Assembly: GCA_013348725.1 (NCBI GenBank)
Contig: CP054689.1
Coordinates: 1,848,501-1,912,500, forward strand
DNA: 64,000 bases
Reading direction: 5' to 3'
Origin: Ectothiorhodospiraceae bacterium 2226
GTDB lineage: Bacteria; Pseudomonadota; Gammaproteobacteria; GCA-013348725
Below, one piece after another: positions 45,455 to 54,021 of the stretch; position 1 is the stretch's first letter; each line of letters starts with the position of its first letter. The translations under genes were made by a program, and so were the position numbers. Below the pieces are notes generated by a model. The model made no database searches, was not told where the DNA came from, and saw only the letters and a list, made by a program, of their open reading frames with translations.

Positions 45455-46657
45455 TTAGCCGGGGCGCCCGTCGATCCGCGGCTGCAGCAGCATGGGCGCA
45501 TACGTCGCGGTGAACAGCCCGAAGGCCACGATCCATAGGACCTGCGAGAGCCCGATCCACAGGCCATAGAACTCCGGCCACGCCAGCGGCAGCAGCACCC
45601 GCACCACCGCGCCGGCGATCAATGCCGCGAACAGCCACCCGACGATGCGCGGCGGCCGTGCCACGTCGCGCCCGGTGTGGCCGAGCGCCACCCGGCTCAT
45701 CATGCTGAGGGTGATGAGCCCGATGCCGCCGTAGGCCAGGGCGTGCAGCGCGAGGGAGGGGTGCACCGCCGCGAACACGCTCGCCGCCTTCAACGCGAAA
45801 CCGACCGCGATCCAAACGAGCGCGAGGTACAGGCTCCACAGCAGCGGTTTGCGCCACAGCGCGGGCGTGTGCCAGTCGTACAGGCGCAGGGCCTGCAGGG
45901 CGAACAGCAGCAGCGCGAGGCTGCCCGCGAGCGCCGGCGACAGCCGCAGCGTCTCCACCAGCAGAAACGCCACCATGGCCCCTACGACGGCGAGCTCCAG
46001 CCACGGCCGCGTCGTGAGCTGCACCGGCCCCTCCACGCCCCGCTCGATGAAGAACGGCACCACGCGCCGGCTCATCACCAGGATCAACAGCACCACCAGG
46101 TACAGGCCGAGGTGCAGTCCGAGGGTGGGACCGGCCGCGAGCAGCCCGAATGCGCCGAGATAGAACAGCGCGTGTGCCACGGTGAGCAGCGCCGGCATGG
46201 CGACGATGCCGCTCTGCTGCCACTGGCGAGCCTTCACCACCGGCTGCACGACCGCCGCGACCAGGGCGAGATTGAAGGCCAGGTCCAGCAGTGCCATCGC
46301 CCCCAGCGCGGCGGGATGCGGCACCATGGCCGCCGCGCGCGCGCCGAGCCACAGCAGGGCGAGCACCAGCAGCGGCCGCCCGTGCCAGGTGTCCACGCCG
46401 GTCCAGTTGCGCACTGCCGTGAGCAGAAAGCCGGCGATGACCGCGAGGGTGTAACCGAACACCATCTCGTGCGCGTGCCACAGCGGCGGGGCGAGCGGCA
46501 GTCCGGCGGCGGCCGCGGGCTGGAAGTAGAGCCCGCCCCACACCGCCACCGCGAGCGTCGCGAACACCCCGGCGAGCAGGAAGAACGGCCGAAAGCCGAG
46601 CTGGAAAAGCACGCGCCGAAGGGGGCGCGCAGCGGGAGCGGGCTTGGGAGCGGGCAT
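45455..46657 (-). CDS. nnrS: NnrS-family nitric-oxide-response membrane protein
   Basis: A 400-residue protein with about twelve transmembrane helices and the NnrS landmarks RVLFQLGFRPFFLLAG, LWHAHEMVFGYTLAVIAGF and GIGLITLSMMSRVALGHTGR. NnrS binds haem and copper and protects cells from nitrosative stress or helps nitrite/NO metabolism. ATG 46657 follows CGGAGAC. A candidate NsrR site lies 29-51 bases upstream. It converges closely with the SDR gene. Confidence 0.9.
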   Translation of the reverse strand: MPAPKPAPAARPLRRVLFQLGFRPFFLLAGVFATLAVAVWGGLYFQPAAAAGLPLAPPLWHAHEMVFGYTLAVIAGFLLTAVRNWTGVDTWHGRPLLVLALLWLGARAAAMVPHPAALGAMALLDLAFNLALVAAVVQPVVKARQWQQSGIVAMPALLTVAHALFYLGAFGLLAAGPTLGLHLGLYLVVLLILVMSRRVVPFFIERGVEGPVQLTTRPWLELAVVGAMVAFLLVETLRLSPALAGSLALLLFALQALRLYDWHTPALWRKPLLWSLYLALVWIAVGFALKAASVFAAVHPSLALHALAYGGIGLITLSMMSRVALGHTGRDVARPPRIVGWLFAALIAGAVVRVLLPLAWPEFYGLWIGLSQVLWIVAFGLFTATYAPMLLQPRIDGRPG

Positions 46658-46685
46658 GGCGTCTCCGGTGGGCGGGGGCCGATCA

Positions 46686-46708
46686 AAGAGGTATCTCATC
46701 TGCATCTT
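46686..46708 (-). promoter_or_regulatory. Candidate NsrR operator upstream of nnrS
   Basis: On the minus strand, AAGATGCA, seven bases, then TACCTCTT gives a 23-base near-palindrome, similar in length and ends to known NsrR sites (AAGATGCATTT with its inverse). Eight of 11 bases fit the right half. It lies just upstream of the NO-response gene nnrS. Confidence 0.45.
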
Positions 46709-46832
46709 ATAGCGGCTGCGGCGGCGATACCAAGCCGCTCGGCGGACGGGGACGAAACTGCGGGCGGGTTCCCAATCTTGCAAGTTGCCGGGGTCGGGGA
46801 GGCGAAGCGGCCGGCGCGCCGCCGCCGGTTGG

Positions 46833-46861
46833 TTGAACCCGCCGCGGTGGTTCGCTATATT
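46833..46861 (+). promoter_or_regulatory. Sigma-70-type promoter with a 320-base leader
   Basis: TTGAAC and TATATT are separated by 17 bases, the best classical promoter seen in the window. It reads toward the gene at 47187. A transcript would start near 46868, leaving about 319 bases of leader. This gap (46709-47186) holds no supported gene, only a 32-codon ORF (46923-47021). Confidence 0.6.
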
Positions 46862-47186
46862 CTGCGCCCGCTCACGGCTCCGGCCGCGGGCGCTTGTCTG
46901 GCCACAGAGGCATCGCTTTTCGATGGACAGTTGCAGTACCAGCCCTACGCGCGCGAAGGCCGCCGGCCTCACGTCGTGGCGGCGCGTCCGTCGGAGCCAG
47001 CCCCCCACCGCGGTCATGTGACCGTTCGGGCGCGCTCCGACGTGCCGTACCACGGCATGATCGGGCGATGCCCGCCACACCGCGCGGCTGCCGCATTCTG
47101 CGGCGGCCGTGTCCGGCCGAGCCACGGTCTTCGCACTTCGTTATGCACCTGATCCCCCGCCGTCCGCGGGTAGAGGAGCCGACGCA

Positions 47187-47561
47187 ATGACCGAATTGAG
47201 CAAGCAGGGAATGGGGATCGCCAGCGGCGATCGCGCTACGCACGACCCGCACGTGGAAGCGGCCGTGGAGAACGTCGACCGCGCCGTGCGCCAGGGCGCC
47301 TATGGGGCCGCGCGCATGCGTTTTCTGCAGTTGGCGGAGGATTCGCGCGTGCAGGTGCTGGAGCGCGTCCGGGTGCAGGATGCCGCCCGCCTGGCGGGCA
47401 GTCTGCCCGCCTACTCGGTGGCGCGCCTGTACGAGCGCCTGCCGGGGCGTCTGGGTCAGGCCATCGTGCGGGCCCTGCCGCGCGGCAAGCGCCACGGCGT
47501 GGGCGTCATCCTGCATCACCGCCGACGCGTGTGGGCGCCGGAGCACGCCGCCTCGACCTGA
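47187..47561 (+). CDS. Hypothetical protein, 124 aa, basic
   Basis: A small protein with no signal peptide or membrane segment; I do not recognise it. The first 45 residues are mixed (AAVENVDRAVRQGAYG); the middle is helical (EDSRVQVLERVRVQDAARLAG), loosely like the N-terminal helical repeats of MgtE-type proteins but far too short. The C-terminus is Arg/His-rich. It has GAGGAG 9 bases before ATG 47187 and a promoter 320 bases upstream. Convergent with the FMN reductase. Confidence 0.6.
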   Translation: MTELSKQGMGIASGDRATHDPHVEAAVENVDRAVRQGAYGAARMRFLQLAEDSRVQVLERVRVQDAARLAGSLPAYSVARLYERLPGRLGQAIVRALPRGKRHGVGVILHHRRRVWAPEHAAST

Positions 47562-47583
47562 GCGGCGCGCCTCCGGCGCGTCG

Positions 47584-48159
47584 CTACGCCGCTACCTCCG
47601 CATAGGGCGCGGCGTGGCGCGCCTCGCGCAGCGCCCGCGCCCACCACTGCAGACGCTCCAGCATGGTCGCCATCACGCGCTCGTAACGCGCCGGCGCGTG
47701 CAGGTTGCCCGCGGCATCGAACTGCTCCCACACGTTGGGGAGGCAGACCCCGTCGCGCAGCGTCACCGCGTGCAACTCCGGAAACACCTGCCGCAGCTGC
47801 TCCACCGCGCGCAGCCCGCCCGACAACCCCCCGTAGGAAACAAAGCTCACCGGCTTGGCCTGCCACGGCGTGTAGGCCGCGTCGATAAGGGCCTTCAGGG
47901 GAGCCGGATAGCCGTGGTTGTACTCCGGCACCACGATCACGAAGGCGTCGGCCGCCTCCAGGCGCTGGTGCAACTCGCCGCTGGCGGGGTCGTCGGGGGC
48001 CGGATGGGTCGGCAGCGCGAGCGCCAGCGGGTCGATCACGTCCAGCTCGAACGCGCCGTGGGCGGCGATGTGCGAGCCGGCCCAACGGCCGACCGTCTCG
48101 ACCAGGCGCCCCTCACGGGTACTGCCGTAGATCATGGCGAGCTTGATGCGTGGCTTCAC
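47584..48159 (-). CDS. NAD(P)H-dependent FMN reductase
   Basis: A 191-residue flavodoxin-like-fold enzyme. It contains the FMN loop MIYGSTREGRL and the family stretch VVPEYNHGYPAPLKALID. GTG 48159 (VKPRIKLAMIYGS) is chosen because AGGAG lies 8 bases upstream; the longer frame lacks this. It diverges from soxR and its promoter contains a SoxR-type site, so it is probably induced by redox-cycling compounds. Quinone or azo reduction is likely. Confidence 0.88.
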   Translation of the reverse strand: MKPRIKLAMIYGSTREGRLVETVGRWAGSHIAAHGAFELDVIDPLALALPTHPAPDDPASGELHQRLEAADAFVIVVPEYNHGYPAPLKALIDAAYTPWQAKPVSFVSYGGLSGGLRAVEQLRQVFPELHAVTLRDGVCLPNVWEQFDAAGNLHAPARYERVMATMLERLQWWARALREARHAAPYAEVAA

Positions 48160-48200
48160 GGCGATGTCTCCTGCTTTGCGGTTGCGTCGTCTGGTGGGGC

Positions 48201-48231
48201 ACTGTAAAACCTCAACTAAGGTTAAGGTCAA
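48201..48231 (-). promoter_or_regulatory. SoxR-type promoter/operator of the FMN reductase
   Basis: On the minus strand TTGACC and TACAGT are 19 bases apart, the MerR/SoxR spacing. The spacer region contains ACCTTAAC...GTTGAGGT (48209-48228), a near-palindrome like the SoxR site. The divergent gene is soxR. Transcription starts about 35 bases before the reductase start. Confidence 0.88.
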
Positions 48232-48245
48232 GAGAGGGCGAGCCG

Positions 48246-48707
48246 ATGCCGAACCGGGAACATGCGCAGGCACTGTCGGTCGGCGAGGTGGCCGCGCGCA
48301 GCGGCGTGGCGGTCTCGACGCTGCACTTCTACGAACGCAAGGGCTTGATCCATAGTCGGCGCAACGCGGGCAATCAGCGGCGCTATCCGCGCGAGGTGTT
48401 GCGGCGGGTGGCGGTGATCAAGGTGGCGCAGCGGGCCGGGATTACCCTGCAGGAGATCCGTGCCGCGCTGGCCGCGCTGCCCGAGAGCCGCACGCCGACC
48501 AGCGCCGATTGGCGGCGCCTGTCGGCGGCCTGGAAGGCGCAGCTCGACGCGCGCATCGAGCGCCTGACGCGCCTGCGCAATCAAATGAGTGAGTGCATCG
48601 GCTGCGGCTGCCTGTCGCTGGAGGTCTGCCCGTTACAGAACCCGGACGATGCCTTGGCCGCAGAGGGCGCGGGGCCACGCCTGCTCGATCCGGCCGCGCG
48701 CGAGTGA
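48246..48707 (+). CDS. soxR: Redox-sensing MerR-family activator SoxR
   Basis: A 153-residue regulator with an N-terminal helix-turn-helix (SVGEVAARSGVAVSTLHFYE) and a C-terminal [2Fe-2S] site of Cys117, 120, 122 and 128 (CIGCGC...C), the SoxR pattern. When its cluster is oxidised it activates promoters with stretched spacing. The divergent FMN reductase carries such a promoter in the 86-base gap, so SoxR probably controls the reductase instead of a SoxS protein. A strong hairpin follows. Confidence 0.93.
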   Translation: MPNREHAQALSVGEVAARSGVAVSTLHFYERKGLIHSRRNAGNQRRYPREVLRRVAVIKVAQRAGITLQEIRAALAALPESRTPTSADWRRLSAAWKAQLDARIERLTRLRNQMSECIGCGCLSLEVCPLQNPDDALAAEGAGPRLLDPAARE

Positions 48708-48735
48708 CGCGGCGGGAGGCCGTCCTCCCGCCGCG
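48708..48735. terminator. Bidirectional terminator between soxR and rhodanese
   Basis: A 12-base perfect stem (CGCGGCGGGAGG with CCTCCCGCCGCG) and 4-base loop fills the 34-base space between two convergent stop codons. There is no T tract on either side. Confidence 0.65.
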
Positions 48736-48741
48736 CGGTGA

Positions 48742-49380
48742 TTACTCGTAGTAGAGGTGCTGCAGGGGCTGGTAGATCAGGGTCGGACGCAGCTTGGTGC
48801 TGTAGGGCAGGCCGGCGAAATTCTTCCAGCCGTCCCAGTCGCGCTCGTCGATGACACCGTCGTTGTTGAGGTCGAGCAGGTTGCCGTTGACGCCCGTCTT
48901 GGGCATGCCCTCGAAACCCTCCCAGATGTTGCGCACATGCGTGTAGCCGGCCTCGGTGAGGATGTTCGCGGCAGCGATGCTGCGCGCCCCGGTACGGCAC
49001 AGCACCAGCAGCGGGGTGTCGAGATCGGGCACCGCGGCCTTCACGCCCTCGACCAGCAGTCGGGCCTTTTCCTCATTCGATAGCGTCGGATCGACCGTGG
49101 GGTGGATGCGCGGGTACGGTACGTGCAAAGCCTTGTCGGGATGGCCTGCCACGTACTCGCCGATGCTGCGCACGTCGAGCAGTACCGGGTTGGGGGTGCC
49201 GGCGTTGTCGGCGCCGTTCTGCCGCCCGTAGGTGGTGAGCACATAGGCCTCGGATACGCTCACCTCGGAATGGTAGTTGCGTTCGCGCTCATAGCGATTT
49301 CCATCCGCATGCGCCAGCCCCGACAGGGCGAACGCGCCGGCTGCGCAGGCGCCGATCCATGCTTTTTTGTGGAATGGCAT
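48742..49380 (-). CDS. Exported rhodanese-domain protein with EF-hand-like loop
   Basis: A 212-residue protein with a signal peptide (about 1-26, AHA). The rhodanese domain runs from about 60 to 160; its active-site loop is CRTGARS (Cys128), so it can carry sulfane sulfur. The C-terminal part contains a calcium-binding-type loop DLNNDGVIDERD (residues 170-181), then WDGWKNF. A fused EF-hand/dockerin-like loop in a rhodanese is unusual. The 235-base upstream gap has an imperfect hairpin (49391-49419) and no gene. Confidence 0.8.
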   Translation of the reverse strand: MPFHKKAWIGACAAGAFALSGLAHADGNRYERERNYHSEVSVSEAYVLTTYGRQNGADNAGTPNPVLLDVRSIGEYVAGHPDKALHVPYPRIHPTVDPTLSNEEKARLLVEGVKAAVPDLDTPLLVLCRTGARSIAAANILTEAGYTHVRNIWEGFEGMPKTGVNGNLLDLNNDGVIDERDWDGWKNFAGLPYSTKLRPTLIYQPLQHLYYE

Positions 49381-49615
49381 TGTTATCCTCTTGGTCCTTG
49401 GTGGTGGTCAAGGACAAGGCACCGCGTGACTCGCTGCGCATCGTCGCCCTGTCCGCCCGATCCACTAGGTAGTACAAGAAGCAGCTGACGACCAAGGACG
49501 TGCGTCACATGTCCTCGCGGGTGCCCACCTTCTTCGCAGTCTTGCGGCGCTTTCTTGCGCGGCGTGTCACCGAGGTCGAGCAGCGCCGGTCGCGGCCGCG
49601 TAGGCGCGGCGGCAC

Positions 49616-50611
49616 TCAGGTCTGAAGCCGGTCGCGGACCTCGGCGGTGATTTCGTAGGAGCGCAGGCGCGCGCGATGCTCGAACATCTGTGTGGCAATG
49701 ATGAGTTCGTCGGGCGCGGTGCGCTCGATGAACGCGCTCAGCTCGCGCGCGACCGTGGCGGGCGCGCCGATTGCCGAGCAGGCCAATACGTGGTCGAGCA
49801 GCACGCGCTCGGCGGCATCGAGCCGCGTCTCATAGTCGGCGATCGGTGGCGGCAGCGGCGTCGGGTGTCCGCGGCGCAGGTTGACGAAGGCCTGCTGCAT
49901 CGAAGTCGCGAGCACCCGCGCCTCCTCGTCGGAGTCGGCGGCAAACACGTTGAAACCCAGCATGAGGTAGGGGCGCTCGAGATACGCCGAGGGGCGGAAG
50001 CGTGCGCGGTAGAGGGCGATCGCGTCCATCAGCTGCTGCGGGGCGAAGTGCGAGGCGAATGCATAAGGCAGTCCCAGCGATGCCGCGAGCTGCGCCCCGT
50101 ACAGGCTGGAGCCGAGAATCCACACCGGCACCTTCGTTCCTGCGCCGGGAATCGCCCGCACGGCCTGCTCCGGGGTGGGATCGGCCAGGTAACTCAGCAG
50201 TTCGGCCACGTCCTCCGGAAAACGGTCCGCATCGCCCAGGCGGTCGCGGCGCAGGGCGCGGGCCGTGGCCGCATCGGTACCGGGCGCGCGCCCGAGGCCG
50301 AGATCGATGCGCCCGGGAAACAGCGCCTCCAGGGTGCCGAACTGCTCGGCGACCACCAGCGGGGCGTGGTTCGGCAGCATGATGCCGCCGGCGCCGACCC
50401 GCAGGCGGCGGGTACCGCCCGCCAGGTGGGCGAGCACCACGGCGGTCGCGGCGCTGGCGATGCCCGGCATGTTGTGATGTTCGGCCACCCAGTAGCGCCG
50501 ATAGCCCCAATCCTCCGCGTGGCGAGCAAGGTCCAAGGACTCACGCAGCGCCCGCCCGGCGTCGCCACCGGCCGTGATGGGGACCAGATCCAGGATGGAG
50601 AAGGCGGTCAT
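49616..50611 (-). CDS. Luciferase-like (LLM class) flavin-dependent oxidoreductase
   Basis: A 331-residue TIM-barrel monooxygenase-type protein. The family start is FSILDLVPI, with [24 protein letters not shown] (the conserved HHN segment), [25 protein letters not shown] and [13 protein letters not shown]. It uses reduced FMN, supplied by a reductase such as the one at 47584. Substrate unknown. It diverges from the GST gene about 150 bases away. Confidence 0.92.
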   Translation of the reverse strand: MTAFSILDLVPITAGGDAGRALRESLDLARHAEDWGYRRYWVAEHHNMPGIASAATAVVLAHLAGGTRRLRVGAGGIMLPNHAPLVVAEQFGTLEALFPGRIDLGLGRAPGTDAATARALRRDRLGDADRFPEDVAELLSYLADPTPEQAVRAIPGAGTKVPVWILGSSLYGAQLAASLGLPYAFASHFAPQQLMDAIALYRARFRPSAYLERPYLMLGFNVFAADSDEEARVLATSMQQAFVNLRRGHPTPLPPPIADYETRLDAAERVLLDHVLACSAIGAPATVARELSAFIERTAPDELIIATQMFEHRARLRSYEITAEVRDRLQT

Positions 50612-50759
50612 TTCGTGCGTATCGTCCCGGTTGCGGTGGGGAGCGCTCAGGGTAGCCGCCGCGGCGTGCGTCGGCCAGCCAGCGGCGTGGGCCCAGGCGC
50701 GGCGCCCCGCGTCTATAGTTGGAAATCCTCGGGACGGGTGTTTCTCACGGGCGGGGGCG

Positions 50760-51470
50760 ATGCGCTACGAGCTTTACTACTGGCCGGAGATCCAGGGGCG
50801 CGGCGAGTTCGTGCGCCTCGCCTTGGAGGCGGCGGACGCCGATTACGTGGACGTCGCCCGCACCGACATCGACGCCATGCTCGCGATAATGAACGATGCC
50901 GACACGCCGCGCCCGCCGTTCGCGCCGCCGTTTCTGCGCGCCGGGCGGCAGGTGATTGCGCAGACTGCCAACATCCTCGACTTCCTCGGGCCGCGCCTCG
51001 GACTCGCCCCGCCGAGCGAGGCGACGCGGCGATGGCTGCATCAGCTGCAGCTCACCGTGGAGGATCTGGTGGTGGACGTGCACGAGACGCACCATCCGGC
51101 CGGCGCGAGCCTCTATTACCACGAGCAAAAGCGCGAGGCGCGCCGGCGGGCGGCTTACTTCACCGCCGAGCGCGCGCCCGAACTGCTCGGCTACTTCGAG
51201 ACGGTACTCGCGCGCAACGGCGGGGGGCGCGGCTACATGGGCGGCCGTCGGCTGAGCTATGTGGATCTGTCGATGTTCCAGATCATCGACGGGCTGCGCT
51301 ATGCGTTCCCGCGAATGATGGCGCGCCTGGCGCCGTCCATCCCGGCACTGGTGGCGCTGCATGCGCGCGTGGCCGAGCGCCCACGTGTGGCGGCTTACCT
51401 CGCCTCCGAGCGGCGCATTCCGTTCAACGAAGACGGGATCTTTCGGCACTATCCCGAACTGGATGCATGA
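50760..51470 (+). CDS. Glutathione S-transferase
   Basis: A 236-residue protein with a thioredoxin-like N-domain ([30 protein letters not shown]) similar to sigma/mu-class transferases. The glutathione site includes a [10 protein letters not shown] segment. The C-terminal domain is helical and has [13 protein letters not shown]. Expected substrates are electrophiles conjugated with glutathione; formaldehyde-glutathione chemistry elsewhere in the window shows that glutathione is used. The start is ATG 50760. Confidence 0.86.
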   Translation: MRYELYYWPEIQGRGEFVRLALEAADADYVDVARTDIDAMLAIMNDADTPRPPFAPPFLRAGRQVIAQTANILDFLGPRLGLAPPSEATRRWLHQLQLTVEDLVVDVHETHHPAGASLYYHEQKREARRRAAYFTAERAPELLGYFETVLARNGGGRGYMGGRRLSYVDLSMFQIIDGLRYAFPRMMARLAPSIPALVALHARVAERPRVAAYLASERRIPFNEDGIFRHYPELDA

Positions 51471-51540
51471 CCCAGGAGCGGGTGAGAGGAACGAGAATCT
51501 GCACTAGGCGGGCTACTGTGATCCGCCCGTACTCGCGCGC

Positions 51541-52683
51541 TCAGAAAGTGAGCGTGTAGCGCAGGTAGTAGTCGGTGTCCTCGCGCTTTCGCAGCGCGGT
51601 GGCGTGGCGTTCGAGATCGCGGCGCCCGCGGATGCGCGCCTCGAACGATTGCGTCTTGGACAGGCGCCACTGATAGCGCGCCTCCAGCAGCTCCTGGTTG
51701 TTGCCGAAGTCGGGCGACAGCAGCCAGCCGCCGCCGACCTGCCCGTAGACGACGCCGATGTTGTGGCCCGGCGCCAGATCCATCAGATTGACCGAGGTCT
51801 GCCAGGCGGTGCCGCTGGCGTCGCCGACGCCGGGCAGGCCGATCGCCGCCTCGGTCGGCCGGGTGGGTGCGTAGCCCGCTTCCCCGGCCCAGACGAAACG
51901 CATGCCGTGCGTCAGCGGCCACTGCAGCGCGAGCCGGCCACTCAGGGCCACATAGTCGTCGGTCGGCCCCGCACCGACGCCCTCCGAGTGCAGGGCCTGC
52001 GGGATGTAGGTGATGTCCCAGCCGCGCTGCAGCAGCAGCCCCTCGGGGTCTTTGTGCTCCATGCCGATGTAATAGGTGGCGCGGCTGGCCGCGTCCGTGA
52101 ACGCGAGCGGCGCGCGGCGCACAGTGGTCGGGCCCTCCGCCTCGCTGTATTGGAGGATGGCGTGGTAGTCCCAGCCGCCGAGGTCCGTGTAGCGCAGGTG
52201 GAGGCCGTCGGTCCAGGTGATGTCGGTGCTGGGCGAGTCGTTGCGGCTCAGAGACTTCTTGGCCACGCCCTCCAGCTCGAACTTGGTCTGCATGCGGCCC
52301 AGCTTCAGGTCCCAGCGCGCGCTGGGCTGGTAACGGAGGTAGAGCTCGTCCAGCGTCGAGTCGCCGAAGCGCAGGCCGTCATCGGCGGGAATGGTGGTGA
52401 AGAACTCGAAGTGCTCGTTGTTGGTGTCGTGCGTGGAATAGCGCCCCGCGAAGCGTGCGTTGGTGCTCAGCGCCTCGGTGGCCTGCCAGGTGACGCCGGC
52501 ACGCAGGCGCACCCGCCAATCGCTGTCGTCGCTGCTGGCGCCGTCGCGATCGTCCCGTTCACGGCTGAAGTAGCCGCCGCGCGCGTCGCCGCCGACGCTC
52601 ACCGTGCCCGGTTCCGCGGCACTGAGGGTCGCGGGGGGCAGCAGCGCGAGCATGAGACCGAGCGGGAGCGCATTGCGTCGCAT
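51541..52683 (-). CDS. Outer-membrane beta-barrel porin-like protein
   Basis: A 380-residue protein with a signal peptide (about 1-22) and many alternating beta strands (GTVSVGGDARGGYFSR, WRVRLRAGVTWQATEAL, LYLRYQPSARWDLKLGRMQ, DYHAILQYSE) ending in a C-terminal Phe (YYLRYTLTF), the outer-membrane sorting signal. The pattern suits a porin that carries a specific solute; no anion or substrate motif is evident. ATG 52683 follows AAGGAG. It lies downstream of the telA operon on the same strand, after a 67-base gap. Confidence 0.82.
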   Translation of the reverse strand: MRRNALPLGLMLALLPPATLSAAEPGTVSVGGDARGGYFSRERDDRDGASSDDSDWRVRLRAGVTWQATEALSTNARFAGRYSTHDTNNEHFEFFTTIPADDGLRFGDSTLDELYLRYQPSARWDLKLGRMQTKFELEGVAKKSLSRNDSPSTDITWTDGLHLRYTDLGGWDYHAILQYSEAEGPTTVRRAPLAFTDAASRATYYIGMEHKDPEGLLLQRGWDITYIPQALHSEGVGAGPTDDYVALSGRLALQWPLTHGMRFVWAGEAGYAPTRPTEAAIGLPGVGDASGTAWQTSVNLMDLAPGHNIGVVYGQVGGGWLLSPDFGNNQELLEARYQWRLSKTQSFEARIRGRRDLERHATALRKREDTDYYLRYTLTF

Positions 52684-52750
52684 GAAGGACTCCTTGGGCA
52701 GGTGCGGCAGCATGTGTCGCGCAAGCATAGGTGAAGGGCGCTGAGCTGGG

Positions 52751-53903
52751 CTACACGGCATCCCCCGGTTTGGCGGCGTTGCCCTGCGCCAGGCGCGCGA
52801 TGGCGGCGTCGCCCTCGCGCGCCAGGGCCTCCATGCGGTCGATCTGCTCGTCGAGTTTCGGCAGTGCCTCGCGCCGATAGCGCGCCACCTCGTCGATGGC
52901 GCCGAGCACATCGGCGAAGGCCTTGCGCAGCGTTTCCATGTCGAGCACGGTGGTGGCGGCGCGGTTCTGGATCTCCACCCCCTGGCTGCGCAGTGCCTGG
53001 GCGGTGCCGCCGATGAGCTGCGCGGTGGTGGTGTTGAGCGCCTCGACGCGATCCAGCACCAGGCGTTGGTTGGCCAGCGCCAGCGCCACCGTCACCGCCA
53101 CGTTGAGCGCCGACACCGTGACATTGATGGCGCGATCGACCCCGCGCATGAGTTCGCGGTTGTTGCGGATCACCACCTCCAGCGCAAGGATGCCCTGCTG
53201 ACTGACGGCGAGCTGCTGCTGCAGGTCGACGATGCGTTGGCGCAGCGGAAACAACAGTTCCTCCTCGATGAAGCGCCGCTGCTCGTCGCCCTCGGCCAGG
53301 CGCGTCGCCTCCGCCTCCAGGCGCGTGTCGATCGCCCGGCCGAGCGCGATCTGCCCGCGCAGTTGCACCAGCAGTTCGCGCAGCGCCTCCTGGTCGTCGG
53401 CCAGCGTGAGGTTGTCGCGGCGCAGCATGTCCCGGCCCGCCTCCAGGTCGTGGATGATCGCGTCCAGCGCCTCTTGGGAAGTCTCGAACTTGTGGAAGTA
53501 GCGCTGCAGGCGGTTGCCGACGCCCGGCACGAACGCGAGCGCGCGCGAGCGTGCCGGTGGAGAGATCATGGCGGCCGGGGTCGAGCGCCTGCATCTTGGC
53601 GCGCAGGTCGAGCAGCGCCTGGGCGACCGGCCCGCCCTCGTCGCCCTGGTGGGCGAGCTTGCGGATCGGCGCCTGCAGCATGGTGCTGCGGCGCGCCGCC
53701 TGACGCTGGACCTCGATGCCCATGCTGTCCACCGCCTCCCGCGGCGGCGGCGCACCCGCCGCGAGCAGTTCGCGCACGAAACGCTCCGCCGCCGCCGCGA
53801 CGTCGGTTTCGGGCGCGGCCGCCTCGGTCGGCGCCACGCTCTCCAACGGCGGTACGGACAGCCCCAGATGGGCGTCGACTGACGGCTTGTCGGCGTTGCT
53901 CAT
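52751..53903 (-). pseudogene. TelA-family protein gene, frameshifted
   Basis: ATG 53903 has a strong AGGAGGT and opens a frame (MSNADKPSVDAHLG) that runs as the TelA N-terminus until LDLRAKMQALDPGR. The TelA continuation (LAFVPGVGNRLQRYFHKFE, then a coiled-coil region and LTLADDQEALRELLVQL) is in another frame. The switch is at a GC dinucleotide tract, (GC)4G at 53539-53547; one more GC would restore the frame. Either a sequencing error, a recent mutation or phase variation. TelA proteins have unclear function, tied to tellurite resistance and membrane stress. Confidence 0.85.
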
Positions 53904-53925
53904 AAGCGTACCTCCTGCCAGGCTG

Positions 53926-53958
53926 CGCACGATCCGCGGCAGACGCGCGGATCGTGCG
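53926..53958. other. Strong 13-bp hairpin between xpaC-like gene and telA
   Basis: CGCACGATCCGCG pairs with CGCGGATCGTGCG over a 7-base loop. It lies in the 118-base gap upstream of the telA start, next to a repeat motif (53965). It could be an attenuator, a mobile-repeat relic or an RNA processing site. Confidence 0.5.
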
Positions 53959-53964
53959 TACGGT

Positions 53965-53978
53965 TAGGGAAGCTCTGA
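53965..53978 (+). repeat. TAGGGAAGCTCTGA motif, second copy
   Basis: This 14-base motif is identical to 12940-12953. Both lie in gene-free gaps next to GC-rich hairpins. It may mark a short dispersed repeat. Confidence 0.5.
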
Positions 53979-54021
53979 ATCGTGGTCCGAGCAATCCAGG
54001 AGGGATTCATTCGGACCGTCC

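Noticed and set aside
45677-47152. 491-codon plus frame antisense to nnrS
   Set aside because: Low-complexity Arg/Gln/His composition typical of the opposite strand of membrane genes in GC-rich DNA.
49391-49419. Imperfect hairpin in the rhodanese upstream gap
   Set aside because: CTTGGTCCTTG pairs with CAAGGAC-AAG with a bulge; too weak and isolated to be called a regulator.
53066-53905. Plus-strand 279-codon frame over telA
   Set aside because: Antisense shadow; the minus strand carries recognisable TelA segments in two frames.
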